27,533 bases of DNA from contig CAZJWJ010000069.1 of NCBI GenBank assembly GCA_964549495.1, forward strand, positions 1-27,533, read 5' to 3'. The stretch comes from JACKBJ01 sp964549495 (GTDB lineage Bacteria; Chloroflexota; Anaerolineae; Epilineales; Epilineaceae). The notes beneath the pieces are model-generated. The model worked only from the letters and a program-made list of their open reading frames with translations. It had not been told where the DNA came from and did not search any database. This document shows positions 17,808 to 25,221 of the stretch, piece after piece. A program made the position numbers and the translations under genes. Each line of letters opens with the position of its first letter. Positions within the stretch are counted from its first letter, which is position 1.

Positions 17808-18728
17808 GTGAAGGACGCAGCATCCGGCGACGTGGCGGTGGTGATCGTCAACCACAACACCTCGACCTTGTTGGCCGCCTGCCTGGATTCCCTCTCGAGC
17901 GGTGGCAGCGAAGGGGTGGCGTCCGGAATCTGGGTGGTCGACAATGCCTCCACCGACGACAGCGTCGCTTGCTTGCGCAACCAGTTCCCCGCGGTCGATC
18001 TGATCGCCAGCTCGGAGAACCTGGGCTTCGGGGCGGCCAACAACCTGGCCCTGCGCGCCATCGGACTCGGCGGCCCGGAGCCGGCCTACCGATACGCGCT
18101 CATCCTCAACCCGGACACCATCGTACCCCAGGGCGCGCTGCGGCGCATGGTCGATGATCTGGATGCCGAGCCGGATGCGGCGGTGCTGGGGCCCAAGCTG
18201 GTCCTACCCGATGGCAGCTTGGATCTGGCCTGCCGGCGTGCCTTCCCCACCCCCGAAGTGGCCTTCTACCGCTTCAGCGGCCTGTCGCGGCTCTTCCCGA
18301 AGCATCCGCGCTTCGGGCGCTATAACATGAGCTTTCTCGATCCGGATCGGCCGGCCGACCTGGACAGCGTCGTCGGCGCCTGCATGCTCGTGCGGGCCGC
18401 GGCGGCGGCCGAGGTGGGCCTCTTCGACGAGCGCTTCTGGATGTACGGCGAGGACCTGGATTGGTGCTTGCGCTTTCACCAGGCCGGCTGGCGGGTGATC
18501 TACCGCCCGCGCACCGTGGTCTACCATATCAAGCGTGCCGCCAGCCGCGGCAGCCGCCGGGCTCGCTACGAGTTCCAGCGCGCGATGTGGCTCTTCTACG
18601 CCAAGCACTACGCGGCGCGCAGCGCGCTGGCGGTGCACCTGCTGGTGATGCTCGGCTTGGGCCTGCGCGGCGGTCCGCGGCTGCTGCGCGAGATGTGGCG
18701 CGACCGGTCCCGGAGCGCGCTCCGATGA
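17808..18728 (+). CDS. Glycosyltransferase family 2 (rhamnosyltransferase-like)
   Basis: A 306-aa inverting GT-A enzyme. Seen: VAVVIVNHNTSTLLAACLDS at the N-terminus, VVDNASTDDS, NLGFGAANNLAL, the metal/nucleotide site LILNPDT, and the acceptor-side GACMLVRAAAAAEVGLFDE followed by GEDLDWCLRF. These are the hallmarks of the WbbL-like GT2 group that adds rhamnose or similar sugars to lipid-linked glycans. It starts with GTG directly after the selB stop TAG and overlaps the next gene by ATGA at 18725-18728. A hydrophobic patch near the end (HLLVMLGLGL) could attach it to the membrane. Sugar specificity is inferred from family only. Confidence 0.9.
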   Translation: MKDAASGDVAVVIVNHNTSTLLAACLDSLSSGGSEGVASGIWVVDNASTDDSVACLRNQFPAVDLIASSENLGFGAANNLALRAIGLGGPEPAYRYALILNPDTIVPQGALRRMVDDLDAEPDAAVLGPKLVLPDGSLDLACRRAFPTPEVAFYRFSGLSRLFPKHPRFGRYNMSFLDPDRPADLDSVVGACMLVRAAAAAEVGLFDERFWMYGEDLDWCLRFHQAGWRVIYRPRTVVYHIKRAASRGSRRARYEFQRAMWLFYAKHYAARSALAVHLLVMLGLGLRGGPRLLREMWRDRSRSALR

Positions 18729-20149
18729 GACGAGGCGAGGGCGCGCGGCGCCGACGCGCCTGGCTGGAGCGGCTGAGCCTGATCGTCCTCGACATCGCGG
18801 CCTTCGCCACCGGCCTGCGGCTGGCCCACGAGGTCTATCTGCTGCTCGGCCGATTCGGCGGTGCTTCGCTGGCTCGCATCTCGCGCTTCGAGAGCCTGGC
18901 GCCGCTGCTGGTGGTTCAGGTGCTGACCATGGCCGTGGTCTTCTTCTTCATGCGGCTCTATCACCAGCCCCGCGGCATCTCGCGCATCGACATGGCCGCC
19001 GGCGTCTTTCGCGCGGTGTCCATCGGGGTCATCCTCACCTATGCCTTTACCAGCTTCTTCTTTCCGGACCTGGCCTACTCGCGCAGCATCCCGGTCTACG
19101 ATTGGGGGACGACCATCGTCTGCGTTTCGGCCCTGCGCATCTTCCACCGCGAAGCCTGGTCGGCCTTGCGGCAGCTGGGGATCGGGCGCAGCCGGGTGCT
19201 GATCGTGGGCGCCGGCCCGGCCGGCCAAGACCTGATCGCCCGCATCCACCGCCAGCCCGGCCTGGGCTACGAGATCGTGGGCGTGGTCGACGACACCCCC
19301 GGCCGTACCCGAGCCCGCGGCGAGCCCATCATCGGCCGCACCGGCCAGCTGGGCGAGCTGGTCGAGGACCGCAAGGTCGACGAGGTGATGATCGCCCTGC
19401 CGGACGCCAGCCGTCAGGAGCTCCTGGCGCTGATCAGCCGTTGTCAGCGGGAGGAGGTCTCGATCCGGGTCTTCCCCGACATCTTCCAGATGATCGCCGG
19501 CGAGGTCCAGATCAGCGCCCTGGACGGCCTGCCCCTGCTCAGCGTGCACGATCTGGCCCTGCGCGGCTGGCGCCTGACCCTCAAGCGAGCCGTCGATTTG
19601 GCGCTCAGCCTGAGCGCGCTGGTGCTGCTCTCGCCCTTGATGCTCCTCATCGCCCTGGTCATCAAACTCGAGAGCCGCGGGCCGGCCTTCTTCGTCCAGG
19701 AGCGCATGGGCCTGGATGCCAAGCCCTTCCCGATGATCAAGTTCCGCTCGATGCGCAGCGATGCCGAGGCCGAGAGCGGTGCGGTCTGGGCCGTGCGCGA
19801 CGATCCGCGCCGCACGCGGCTGGGGCAGTTCCTGCGCGCCTGGAACCTCGACGAGCTGCCCCAGTTCGTCAACGTGCTCTTGGGCCACATGAGCATCGTC
19901 GGACCGCGGCCCGAGCGGCCCGAGTTCGTCTCGGAGTTCCAGCGCGAGATGCCGCGCTACATGGAGCGGCACCGCGAGAAGGGTGGCCTGACCGGCTGGG
20001 CCCAGGTCAACGGGCTGCGCGGCAACACCTCCATCGAGGAGCGCACCAAGTACGACCTCTACTACATCGAGAACTGGTCCCTGCTCTTCGACTTCAAGAT
20101 CATGATCAAGACGGTCTTCGCGGGCTTCCGCGACCCCAACGCCTATTGA
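18725..20149 (+). CDS. Polyprenyl-phosphate sugar-1-phosphate transferase (WbaP/CpsE type)
   Basis: A 474-aa exopolysaccharide priming enzyme: it moves a sugar-1-phosphate from a nucleotide-sugar to undecaprenyl phosphate at the inner face of the membrane. Hydrophobic helices fill the first 140 residues. A Rossmann-like domain follows (SRVLIVGAGPAGQDL at about 157, then VVGVVDDTPG-like sequence). The catalytic Bac_transf domain (about 287-470) begins with a membrane helix and has FFVQERMGLDAKPFPMIKFR, DELPQFVNVLLGHMSIVGPR and GWAQVNGLRG. The start overlaps the stop of the GT2 gene, so the two are coupled and probably make the first sugars of one glycan. The full length with TM and Rossmann parts matches the large (WbaP/CpsE) class rather than the short PglC class. 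Confidence 0.93.
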   Translation: MRRGEGARRRRAWLERLSLIVLDIAAFATGLRLAHEVYLLLGRFGGASLARISRFESLAPLLVVQVLTMAVVFFFMRLYHQPRGISRIDMAAGVFRAVSIGVILTYAFTSFFFPDLAYSRSIPVYDWGTTIVCVSALRIFHREAWSALRQLGIGRSRVLIVGAGPAGQDLIARIHRQPGLGYEIVGVVDDTPGRTRARGEPIIGRTGQLGELVEDRKVDEVMIALPDASRQELLALISRCQREEVSIRVFPDIFQMIAGEVQISALDGLPLLSVHDLALRGWRLTLKRAVDLALSLSALVLLSPLMLLIALVIKLESRGPAFFVQERMGLDAKPFPMIKFRSMRSDAEAESGAVWAVRDDPRRTRLGQFLRAWNLDELPQFVNVLLGHMSIVGPRPERPEFVSEFQREMPRYMERHREKGGLTGWAQVNGLRGNTSIEERTKYDLYYIENWSLLFDFKIMIKTVFAGFRDPNAY

Positions 20150-20174
20150 CCGCTCCGGGGCCCCCGCCTACAGT
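20146..20174 (+). promoter_or_regulatory. Promoter of the hrcA-dnaJ-prmA-rsmE operon
   Basis: TTGACC (20146-20151), a spacer of exactly 17 bases and TACAGT (20169-20174). The -35 box overlaps the last codons and stop of the upstream transferase. Expected transcription start is near 20181, which is inside the perfect inverted repeat at 20179-20203. Confidence 0.6.
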
Positions 20175-20178
20175 TATT

Positions 20179-20203
20179 CCGCGCCGGCTATGGGCCGGCG
20201 CGG
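20179..20203 (+). promoter_or_regulatory. 10-bp perfect inverted repeat at the hrcA transcription start
   Basis: CCGCGCCGGC, five bases (TATGG), then GCCGGCGCGG. The arms are perfect complements. The place, right at the predicted start of transcription, is where CIRCE operators usually sit, but the sequence does not resemble CIRCE (TTAGCACTC-N9-GAGTGCTAA). It may be an operator, a stable 5' hairpin, or a transcription-ending structure for the upstream gene (no T-tract follows). Confidence 0.4.
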
Positions 20204-20258
20204 TGCCTTGCCCTCCCGGTCGAGGCGCCCCGCGGCAAGCCCTTCGAGCGCCCTCGAG

Positions 20259-21299
20259 ATGAACGACTTGGCCAGCGCCAGACAGCGACGCATCCTGGCC
20301 CTGGTGGTTCAGGACTACGTCGAGTCGGCCCAACCGGTCGGCTCGGCGGCCCTGGTGCGCCGGCACGATCTACCGGTCAGCCCCGCCACGGTGCGCAACG
20401 AGCTGGCGGCCCTGGAAGACCAGGGCTATCTGATGCAGCCGCATACCTCGGCCGGTCGGGTGCCGACCGTGGCCGGCTACCGCTACTTCGTCGAACACCT
20501 GGTCGAACGCTCCGAGCTGTCGCGCGCCGAGCGCCGCACCATCCGGCACCAGTTCCACCAGGCGGCCTGGGACCTGGATCGCTGGCTGCGGCTGTCGGCG
20601 GCCGTCCTGGCCCGCAACTGTGGCGTGGCCGGCCTGGTGGCCGCGCGTCAGGACCGGCGCGCGCCGCTCTTGCGGGTCGACCTGATCGACTTGGGCGATG
20701 GCCTGCTGCAGCTGGTGGGCCTGATGCAAGGCGGCCTGGTGCGCCAGTTCCGTTGGCGCCCGGAGCTGGCCTACGATGCGGACATGCTCCTGCGCGCCGT
20801 GGCGGGCGTCAATGCCCGCCTGGCCCGAGACGCGGCGAACCAGGACTCCGATCCGGCCGGCGCGGCCGATGCGGCGACCGATCTGCTCGACCCCTTCGAG
20901 GCTTCGGTGGCCGAAGCGGTGGAGCAGCTGGTCGCCGGCCCGGCGGCCGGCGAGCCGCAGGAGCTCTACCACGCCGGGTTGACCCAGATCCTCCACCAGC
21001 CGGAGTTCGCCGACAGCGAGCGGCTGCGCAGCGTGGTCGAGCTCTTGGAGCACGGACTGGGTCTGGAGCCCATCGCCCGGCGCCTGCCGGCCGACGGCGT
21101 GCAGGTGATCATCGGCGGCGAGCCGCCCTTGGAGCAGGTGCCCTACATCACCTTGGTGCTCGCACGCTTCGGCCCGCCCCAAGAGACCGGCCTGCTCGGC
21201 GTGGTCGGGCCGACCCGCATGCCCTACGAGCGGGCGGTGCCGACGGTGGGCTTCGTGGCCCGCTTGATGACCCGCCTGATGGCCGGGGAGGTGGCATGA
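20259..21299 (+). CDS. hrcA: Heat-inducible transcription repressor HrcA
   Basis: A 346-aa repressor of class I heat-shock genes. The N-terminal winged helix (about 1-75) has VQDYVESAQPVGSAALVRRH, SPATVRNELAALEDQGYL and HTSAGRVPTVAGYRYFV, all classic HrcA sequence. The centre is a GAF-like dimerisation domain and the end has PYITLVLARFG and VVGPTRMPYERAV. The central region contains an alanine/aspartate-rich insertion (DAANQDSDPAGAADAATD). The ATG at 20259 begins directly at the helix-turn-helix domain; an upstream in-frame start at 20190 would fall in the leader hairpin. It heads an operon with dnaJ, prmA and rsmE, with overlaps of 4 bases between all of them. grpE and dnaK, often here, are absent. 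No CIRCE sequence is seen upstream. Confidence 0.95.
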   Translation: MNDLASARQRRILALVVQDYVESAQPVGSAALVRRHDLPVSPATVRNELAALEDQGYLMQPHTSAGRVPTVAGYRYFVEHLVERSELSRAERRTIRHQFHQAAWDLDRWLRLSAAVLARNCGVAGLVAARQDRRAPLLRVDLIDLGDGLLQLVGLMQGGLVRQFRWRPELAYDADMLLRAVAGVNARLARDAANQDSDPAGAADAATDLLDPFEASVAEAVEQLVAGPAAGEPQELYHAGLTQILHQPEFADSERLRSVVELLEHGLGLEPIARRLPADGVQVIIGGEPPLEQVPYITLVLARFGPPQETGLLGVVGPTRMPYERAVPTVGFVARLMTRLMAGEVA

Positions 21300-22429
21300 G
21301 CCAGGACTACTACGCACTGCTCGGCCTGGCGCGCGATGCCGACGAGCAGAGCATCCGCCGCGCCTACCGCCGGCTGGCCAAGCAGCATCATCCGGACGTC
21401 AACGATGGCGATCCGGAGGCCGACGCGCGCTTCAAGGCCGTCAAGGAGGCCTATGAGGTGCTGCGCGACCCGCAGAAGCGGGCCATCTACGACCGCTACG
21501 GCGAAGCCGGTCTGCGTCAGGCGGCTCGCGCGGGCGGCGTCGACTTCGGCGACATGGGCGACCTGGGCGAGATCTTCGAGCAGTTCTTCGGCTTCGGCGG
21601 CCGCCGCCGCGGTCGCCAGCGCGATGCCGCCGAGCGCGGCCAGAGCCTGCGCACCCGCCTGCGTCTGACCTTCGAGGAGGCGGTCTTCGGCGTCACGCGC
21701 CAGATCGAGGTGGTGCGCAGCGAGGCCTGCCAGACCTGCGGTGGCGACGGCGCCGCGCCGGGCAGCTCGCCGGCCCGCTGCCCGCGCTGCCAGGGCACCG
21801 GCGAGCTGCGCCAGGTCCAGCAGAGCGTCTTCGGCCAGTTCGTCAACGTGCAGACCTGTCCGGACTGCGCTGGCCGGGGGCAGGTGATCGAGGAACGCTG
21901 TCCGGATTGCCGGGGCGCCGGCCTGCAGCAGCAGAGCCGCAGCCTGGAGGTGGACGTGCCGGCCGGCGTCGAGGACGGCACCCAGATCCGTCTCAATGGA
22001 GAAGGCGATCACGGGCGCCACGGCGGGCCGCCGGGCGATCTCTACGTGCTGCTCTCCGTCGAGGAGCACGAGCTCTTCGAACGCCAGGGCAACGATCTGC
22101 ATCTGGAATTGCGGCTCAACCCGGCCGACGCGGCCTTGGGCGTCGAGCTGGAGGTGCCTACCCTCGAGGACCCGGTGCCCCTGCGCGTGCCGCCGGGTAC
22201 CCAGACCGGCGACAGCTTCGAACTACCCAACCTGGGCGTGCCCTACCTGCGCCGCTCGGGCCGCGGCAGCCTGATCATCACCGCCTTCGTGATGACGCCC
22301 GACCGGCTCTCGCGCGAGCAGCGCGAACTCCTCGAGCAGCTGCGCGCCTCCCTGCCCGGCTCGCGCGTGGCGCCCCGCGAGGACGACGAGCAGGGGCTCT
22401 GGGAGCGCCTGCGCGGCAAGTTCCGGTGA
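21296..22429 (+). CDS. dnaJ: Chaperone protein DnaJ
   Basis: A 377-aa type I Hsp40 that stimulates DnaK ATPase and presents unfolded proteins. The J domain (1-70) has the essential H32-P33-D34. The Gly/Phe region is short (FGDMGDLGEIFEQFFGFGG). Four CxxCxGxG zinc motifs lie at about 145-205: CQTCGGDG, CPRCQGTG, CPDCAGRG, CPDCRGAG. C-terminal substrate domains follow (VDVPAGVEDGTQIRLNGEGD). ATG overlaps the hrcA stop (ATGA), so translation is coupled, and the prmA start overlaps its stop (GTGA). All functional residues are intact. Confidence 0.97.
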   Translation: MSQDYYALLGLARDADEQSIRRAYRRLAKQHHPDVNDGDPEADARFKAVKEAYEVLRDPQKRAIYDRYGEAGLRQAARAGGVDFGDMGDLGEIFEQFFGFGGRRRGRQRDAAERGQSLRTRLRLTFEEAVFGVTRQIEVVRSEACQTCGGDGAAPGSSPARCPRCQGTGELRQVQQSVFGQFVNVQTCPDCAGRGQVIEERCPDCRGAGLQQQSRSLEVDVPAGVEDGTQIRLNGEGDHGRHGGPPGDLYVLLSVEEHELFERQGNDLHLELRLNPADAALGVELEVPTLEDPVPLRVPPGTQTGDSFELPNLGVPYLRRSGRGSLIITAFVMTPDRLSREQRELLEQLRASLPGSRVAPREDDEQGLWERLRGKFR

Positions 22430-23409
22430 GCGACATCGGCGGCTACATCGAGATCGGTTTGCCGGTCGACGGCGAGGCCGCCGAGGCCGTCTGCGAGCTC
22501 TTCGAACGACACGGCGGCGGGGCGGTGGTCGAGATCCGCGTCCGCGACGCGACCAGCGGGCAGGACCTGCCCCAACGCGAGCATTGGGTGCGCACCTACC
22601 TGCCGGCCGGCGACCTCGAGGCCCGCCGCCGCGTGGAGGAGGGCCTGTGGTACCTGGGCCGCATCCACCCCATCCCCGAGGCGGCCATCCGCAAGCTGGC
22701 CGAGGCCAACTGGGCCGAAGCCTGGAAGGAACACTACACGCCGCTGCGGGCCGGCCGCCGCTTCCTGATCGTCCCCTCCTGGATCGATCCGGCGGAAGCG
22801 GGGCTGCGGGATGACGACCGGCTCCTGCGCCTGGACCCCGGGATGGCCTTCGGCACCGGCCTGCACCCCACCACCCGGCTCTGCCTGGCCCTGATGGAGG
22901 ACGAGCTGCAGGCCGGCCAGCGCATGCTCGACGTCGGCACCGGCAGCGGCGTCCTGGCCATCGCCGGCCTGCGTCTGGGCGCCGCCGAGGTGCTGGGCGT
23001 CGACATCGATCCCGGCGCCATCGAGATCGCCCGCGCCAACGCCGCGCTCAACGGGCTCGCGCCCGAGCTGGCGGCCGGCGGGATCGAGGCCGCCGGCGAC
23101 GGGCCACCCTACGATCTGGTGGTGGCCAACATCCTGGTCGGCATCCTGGTCGAGCTGGCGCCGCGGCTGGCCGAGCGCTGCCGGCCGGGCGGCCGGCTGA
23201 TCGTCTCGGGCATCCTGGACACGCAGGCCGAGCAGCTGCGGGCGGCCCTCGAGCCGGCCGGCTTCCGCTGGCGTGCCGACCGGGCCGAGGGGGACTGGCT
23301 GGGTCAGGTCTACGATCGTTCCGCCACGGCCGATGGCGAGCTCGAAACCGCATCCGATGCCCACGGCGATGCCCACGGTGCCGGCGGGCCCGAGGTCGCG
23401 ACGCGATGA
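22426..23409 (+). CDS. prmA: Ribosomal protein L11 methyltransferase PrmA
   Basis: A 327-aa class I SAM-dependent methyltransferase that methylates ribosomal protein L11. The N-terminal L11-recognition domain ends at about 95 (WAEAWKEHYTPLRAGRRFLI is the conserved junction). The catalytic domain has GMAFGTGLHPTTRLCL, motif I DVGTGSGVLAIAG (from D169), VDIDPGAIEIARANAALNG, and the NILVGILVELAP motif. The GTG at 22426 overlaps the dnaJ stop and is the start that leaves the N-terminal domain whole. The last 25 residues form an Ala/Gly/Asp/His-rich tail that is not part of the family fold. prmA beside dnaJ and rsmE is a widely conserved order. Confidence 0.95.
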   Translation: MSDIGGYIEIGLPVDGEAAEAVCELFERHGGGAVVEIRVRDATSGQDLPQREHWVRTYLPAGDLEARRRVEEGLWYLGRIHPIPEAAIRKLAEANWAEAWKEHYTPLRAGRRFLIVPSWIDPAEAGLRDDDRLLRLDPGMAFGTGLHPTTRLCLALMEDELQAGQRMLDVGTGSGVLAIAGLRLGAAEVLGVDIDPGAIEIARANAALNGLAPELAAGGIEAAGDGPPYDLVVANILVGILVELAPRLAERCRPGGRLIVSGILDTQAEQLRAALEPAGFRWRADRAEGDWLGQVYDRSATADGELETASDAHGDAHGAGGPEVATR

Positions 23410-24155
23410 GCGAGGAAGCCGGACCGCGGCGCGTCTTCATCGCGTCGGGCAGCGCTCGTGGCGCCCGCCTCGAGCTCGATGCCGAAGATGCGTCCCGCCT
23501 GCGCCAGCTGGGCCTGCGCCCCGGCGATCGCTGGATCGCTCTGGACGACTCGGGCTGGGAGCTGGAGGTCGAGCTGGGCCTGCTGGAGGACGAGCGCGCC
23601 GAGGGCCGTATCCTGGGCCGGAGCTTGGCCACCGAGCGCCGCAGCAAGGTCAGCCTCTACCAGGGCCTCCTGCACCCCTCGGACTTCCGACGCCTGCTGG
23701 CCGCCGCCACCGCCATGGGCGTGGTGGCCTTCGTGCCGGTGATCACCGACGGCAGCGTGGTACCCATGCTCGGGCCCGACGGCGCGCCGGAGGGCGAGCG
23801 CGAATGGCCGGCCCTGGTCCGCGAGGCCGCCGAGGCCTCGGGCCGCGGCCGCCGTCCCGTGGTTGGCAGCCCCATGCTGCTCGACCAGGCCCTCGACCAG
23901 GGCGCCCGCACCGGCAGCGGCCTCTTCATCGACCCGGCCGGCGATCCCCTCTCCGAGGTCTTGGCCGATCGCCCCTTCTCGATCGACCTCTTCCTCCCCC
24001 CGCCCGGCGGCTTCACCGACGAGGAACGCCGCCGCGCCCGCGCCCGCGGCCTGAAGGTCGTCGCCCCGCCCGAGTCCGGCCCCGACCCCACCCAGCCGGC
24101 CCTCTCCACCCTCGGCCAGCTCTACGCCTTGCTCGAGGACGAGCCGCCGGGATAA
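23406..24155 (+). CDS. rsmE: RsmE-family 16S rRNA m3U1498 methyltransferase, divergent
   Basis: A 249-aa protein with RsmE layout: an N-terminal PUA-like barrel (RVFIASG, then LRPGDRWIALDDSGWELEVEL) and a C-terminal SPOUT-like part. The match is looser than usual. Where the family has a GPEGG motif this protein has PPPGG (198-202), and where the SAM-binding knot normally reads LGPRxLRTET this one has APPESGPDP (220-228). The QKxxELG helix is replaced by LLAAATAMGV. It sits after prmA with a 4-base overlap, exactly where rsmE is expected, so the assignment leans on context as well as fold. It may be a fast-evolving true RsmE or one that has lost or changed SAM binding. The reading frame is continuous, so there is no frameshift to explain the differences. 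Confidence 0.78.
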   Translation: MSEEAGPRRVFIASGSARGARLELDAEDASRLRQLGLRPGDRWIALDDSGWELEVELGLLEDERAEGRILGRSLATERRSKVSLYQGLLHPSDFRRLLAAATAMGVVAFVPVITDGSVVPMLGPDGAPEGEREWPALVREAAEASGRGRRPVVGSPMLLDQALDQGARTGSGLFIDPAGDPLSEVLADRPFSIDLFLPPPGGFTDEERRRARARGLKVVAPPESGPDPTQPALSTLGQLYALLEDEPPG

Positions 24156-24228
24156 GGACGAATGCGGTTACCCTGGAGGGTGGGCTTTCGCTCGACGTGC
24201 TGCTGGTTTGGCAGTCGTATACCCTGGC

Positions 24229-24257
24229 TTGACATCGAGTCGATTAATCGATACATT
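24229..24257 (+). promoter_or_regulatory. Promoter of the toxin-antitoxin operon
   Basis: A consensus TTGACA (24229-24234), exactly 17 bases, and TACATT (24252-24257). Expected transcription start near 24264, about 32 nt before the antitoxin ATG. The best-matching sigma-70-type promoter in the window. Confidence 0.75.
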
Positions 24258-24264
24258 GATCGAT
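24234..24264 (+). promoter_or_regulatory. ATCGA-type palindromic operators within the TA promoter
   Basis: The promoter spacer holds the perfect 12-bp palindrome TCGATTAATCGA (24240-24251). ATCGA also occurs at 24234-24238, and ATCGAT at 24247-24252 and 24259-24264, the last two 12 bases apart. Such repeated half-sites over the -35/-10 spacer and start site fit autorepression by the antitoxin, which has a ribbon-helix-helix-like part and a Phd-like part. Confidence 0.55.
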
Positions 24265-24295
24265 GAGGGGATAGGGTCCAGACAGGGAGCGAGCG

Positions 24296-24817
24296 ATGGC
24301 GAGCACGATGAGCGCAACCCAAGCACGGATTCACTTCGGTGAGCTCATGCGGCGGGTGGTCGACGGTGGCGAGGCAGTGGTGGTCGAGCGCTCCGGTCGG
24401 CCTACAGTCGTCGTCCTGTCGGTGGAGGCACATGCCGCACTCGTGGGGCAGCGACGCGATCCTGGGCAATGGAGCGATGCGCGAGAACCCACTGACCAGA
24501 TGGTTCTTCGCGAGACCGGGCCGGCCTACGAGGTCGCCGACCCGCAGCTTCCACGCGATTCGCAGGCATCCGCGCGCTTCGAGGACGTGTTGGCGGATCT
24601 CCTTCCGGACGAAGTCGCCGAGCGACTGCGCTTGGCAGCCCGGCGAAATCGCCGAAACGTAGGCGATGAAGTGCTCCATCGAGTCGAGCAGAGCCTACGT
24701 TCGCACCGTGTGCCGGCCAAGGTGCTCGCGCGTCGGGTGCAGCAAATCCACAATGGGATCGAGGGCCAACTCGACCTCGAGCAGATCCAAGCCGCCAAGC
24801 GCGAGGGCCGACCGTGA
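24296..24817 (+). CDS. Antitoxin, Phd/YefM domain fused to a ribbon-helix-helix-like domain
   Basis: A 173-aa antitoxin. Residues 5-50 (SATQARIHFGELMRRVVDGG, then VVVERSGRPTVVVLS) are a Phd/YefM DNA-binding domain. A flexible linker (51-95) follows, then residues about 102-135 (LLPDEVAERLRLAARRNRRN, GDEVLHRVEQSL) resemble the FitA/Arc-type ribbon-helix-helix. The C-terminal end (HNGIEGQLDLEQIQ) probably wraps the toxin. The ATG at 24296 has GGGAG six bases upstream; a second ATG at 24308 is possible. It overlaps the toxin gene by GTGA. Base composition is clearly lower in GC than its neighbours, suggesting horizontal gain. Phd antitoxins are usually 70-90 aa, so this is about double. Confidence 0.82.
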   Translation: MASTMSATQARIHFGELMRRVVDGGEAVVVERSGRPTVVVLSVEAHAALVGQRRDPGQWSDAREPTDQMVLRETGPAYEVADPQLPRDSQASARFEDVLADLLPDEVAERLRLAARRNRRNVGDEVLHRVEQSLRSHRVPAKVLARRVQQIHNGIEGQLDLEQIQAAKREGRP

Positions 24818-25221
24818 TCGTCGTCGATACCAATGTGATCGCGTCCTATCTCTTGCCCGTTTCGGAGTACTCCGAGCAGGCTCGGAACTTGCTCGAGGTC
24901 GACCGAGACTGGTCTGCACCGCTTCTATGGCGCAGCGAACTCGGCAACGTACTATCGACGAACGTGCGTTCCGGTTTCATCTCCTTGGAGCAAGCACGGT
25001 CCTTGTTGGGAGAGGCCGATAGCCTCATGCAGGGAGGCGAGTTCACGGTTCCTTCCACGTCGGTGCTCGATCTCGCCGCCGAGAGTGGCTGCACGTTCTA
25101 CGATTGCGAGTTCGTGGCTCTCGCCCGCGAGCTCGGGCTGACATTGGTCACGCTAGACCGGCAGATCCTCGAGGCCTTTCCAAACATTGCGGTTCCACTT
25201 GCCGACGCGATCGAGAGTTGA
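24814..25221 (+). CDS. PIN-domain toxin (VapC family)
   Basis: A 135-aa PIN-domain ribonuclease toxin, neutralised by the adjacent antitoxin; VapC relatives cut tRNA or rRNA. The acidic metal-binding residues are visible: D5 in VVDTN, E42 in WRSELGN, D97 in YDCEFVALA, and D115 in LDRQ. The GTG start overlaps the antitoxin stop, giving antitoxin-first, coupled translation typical of type II modules. All key acids are intact so the toxin should be active. The RNA target cannot be deduced. Confidence 0.9.
   Translation: MIVVDTNVIASYLLPVSEYSEQARNLLEVDRDWSAPLLWRSELGNVLSTNVRSGFISLEQARSLLGEADSLMQGGEFTVPSTSVLDLAAESGCTFYDCEFVALARELGLTLVTLDRQILEAFPNIAVPLADAIES

Noticed and set aside
20150..20258. CIRCE element upstream of hrcA
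   Set aside because: No TTAGCACTC or GAGTGCTAA half-site found on either strand of this gap.
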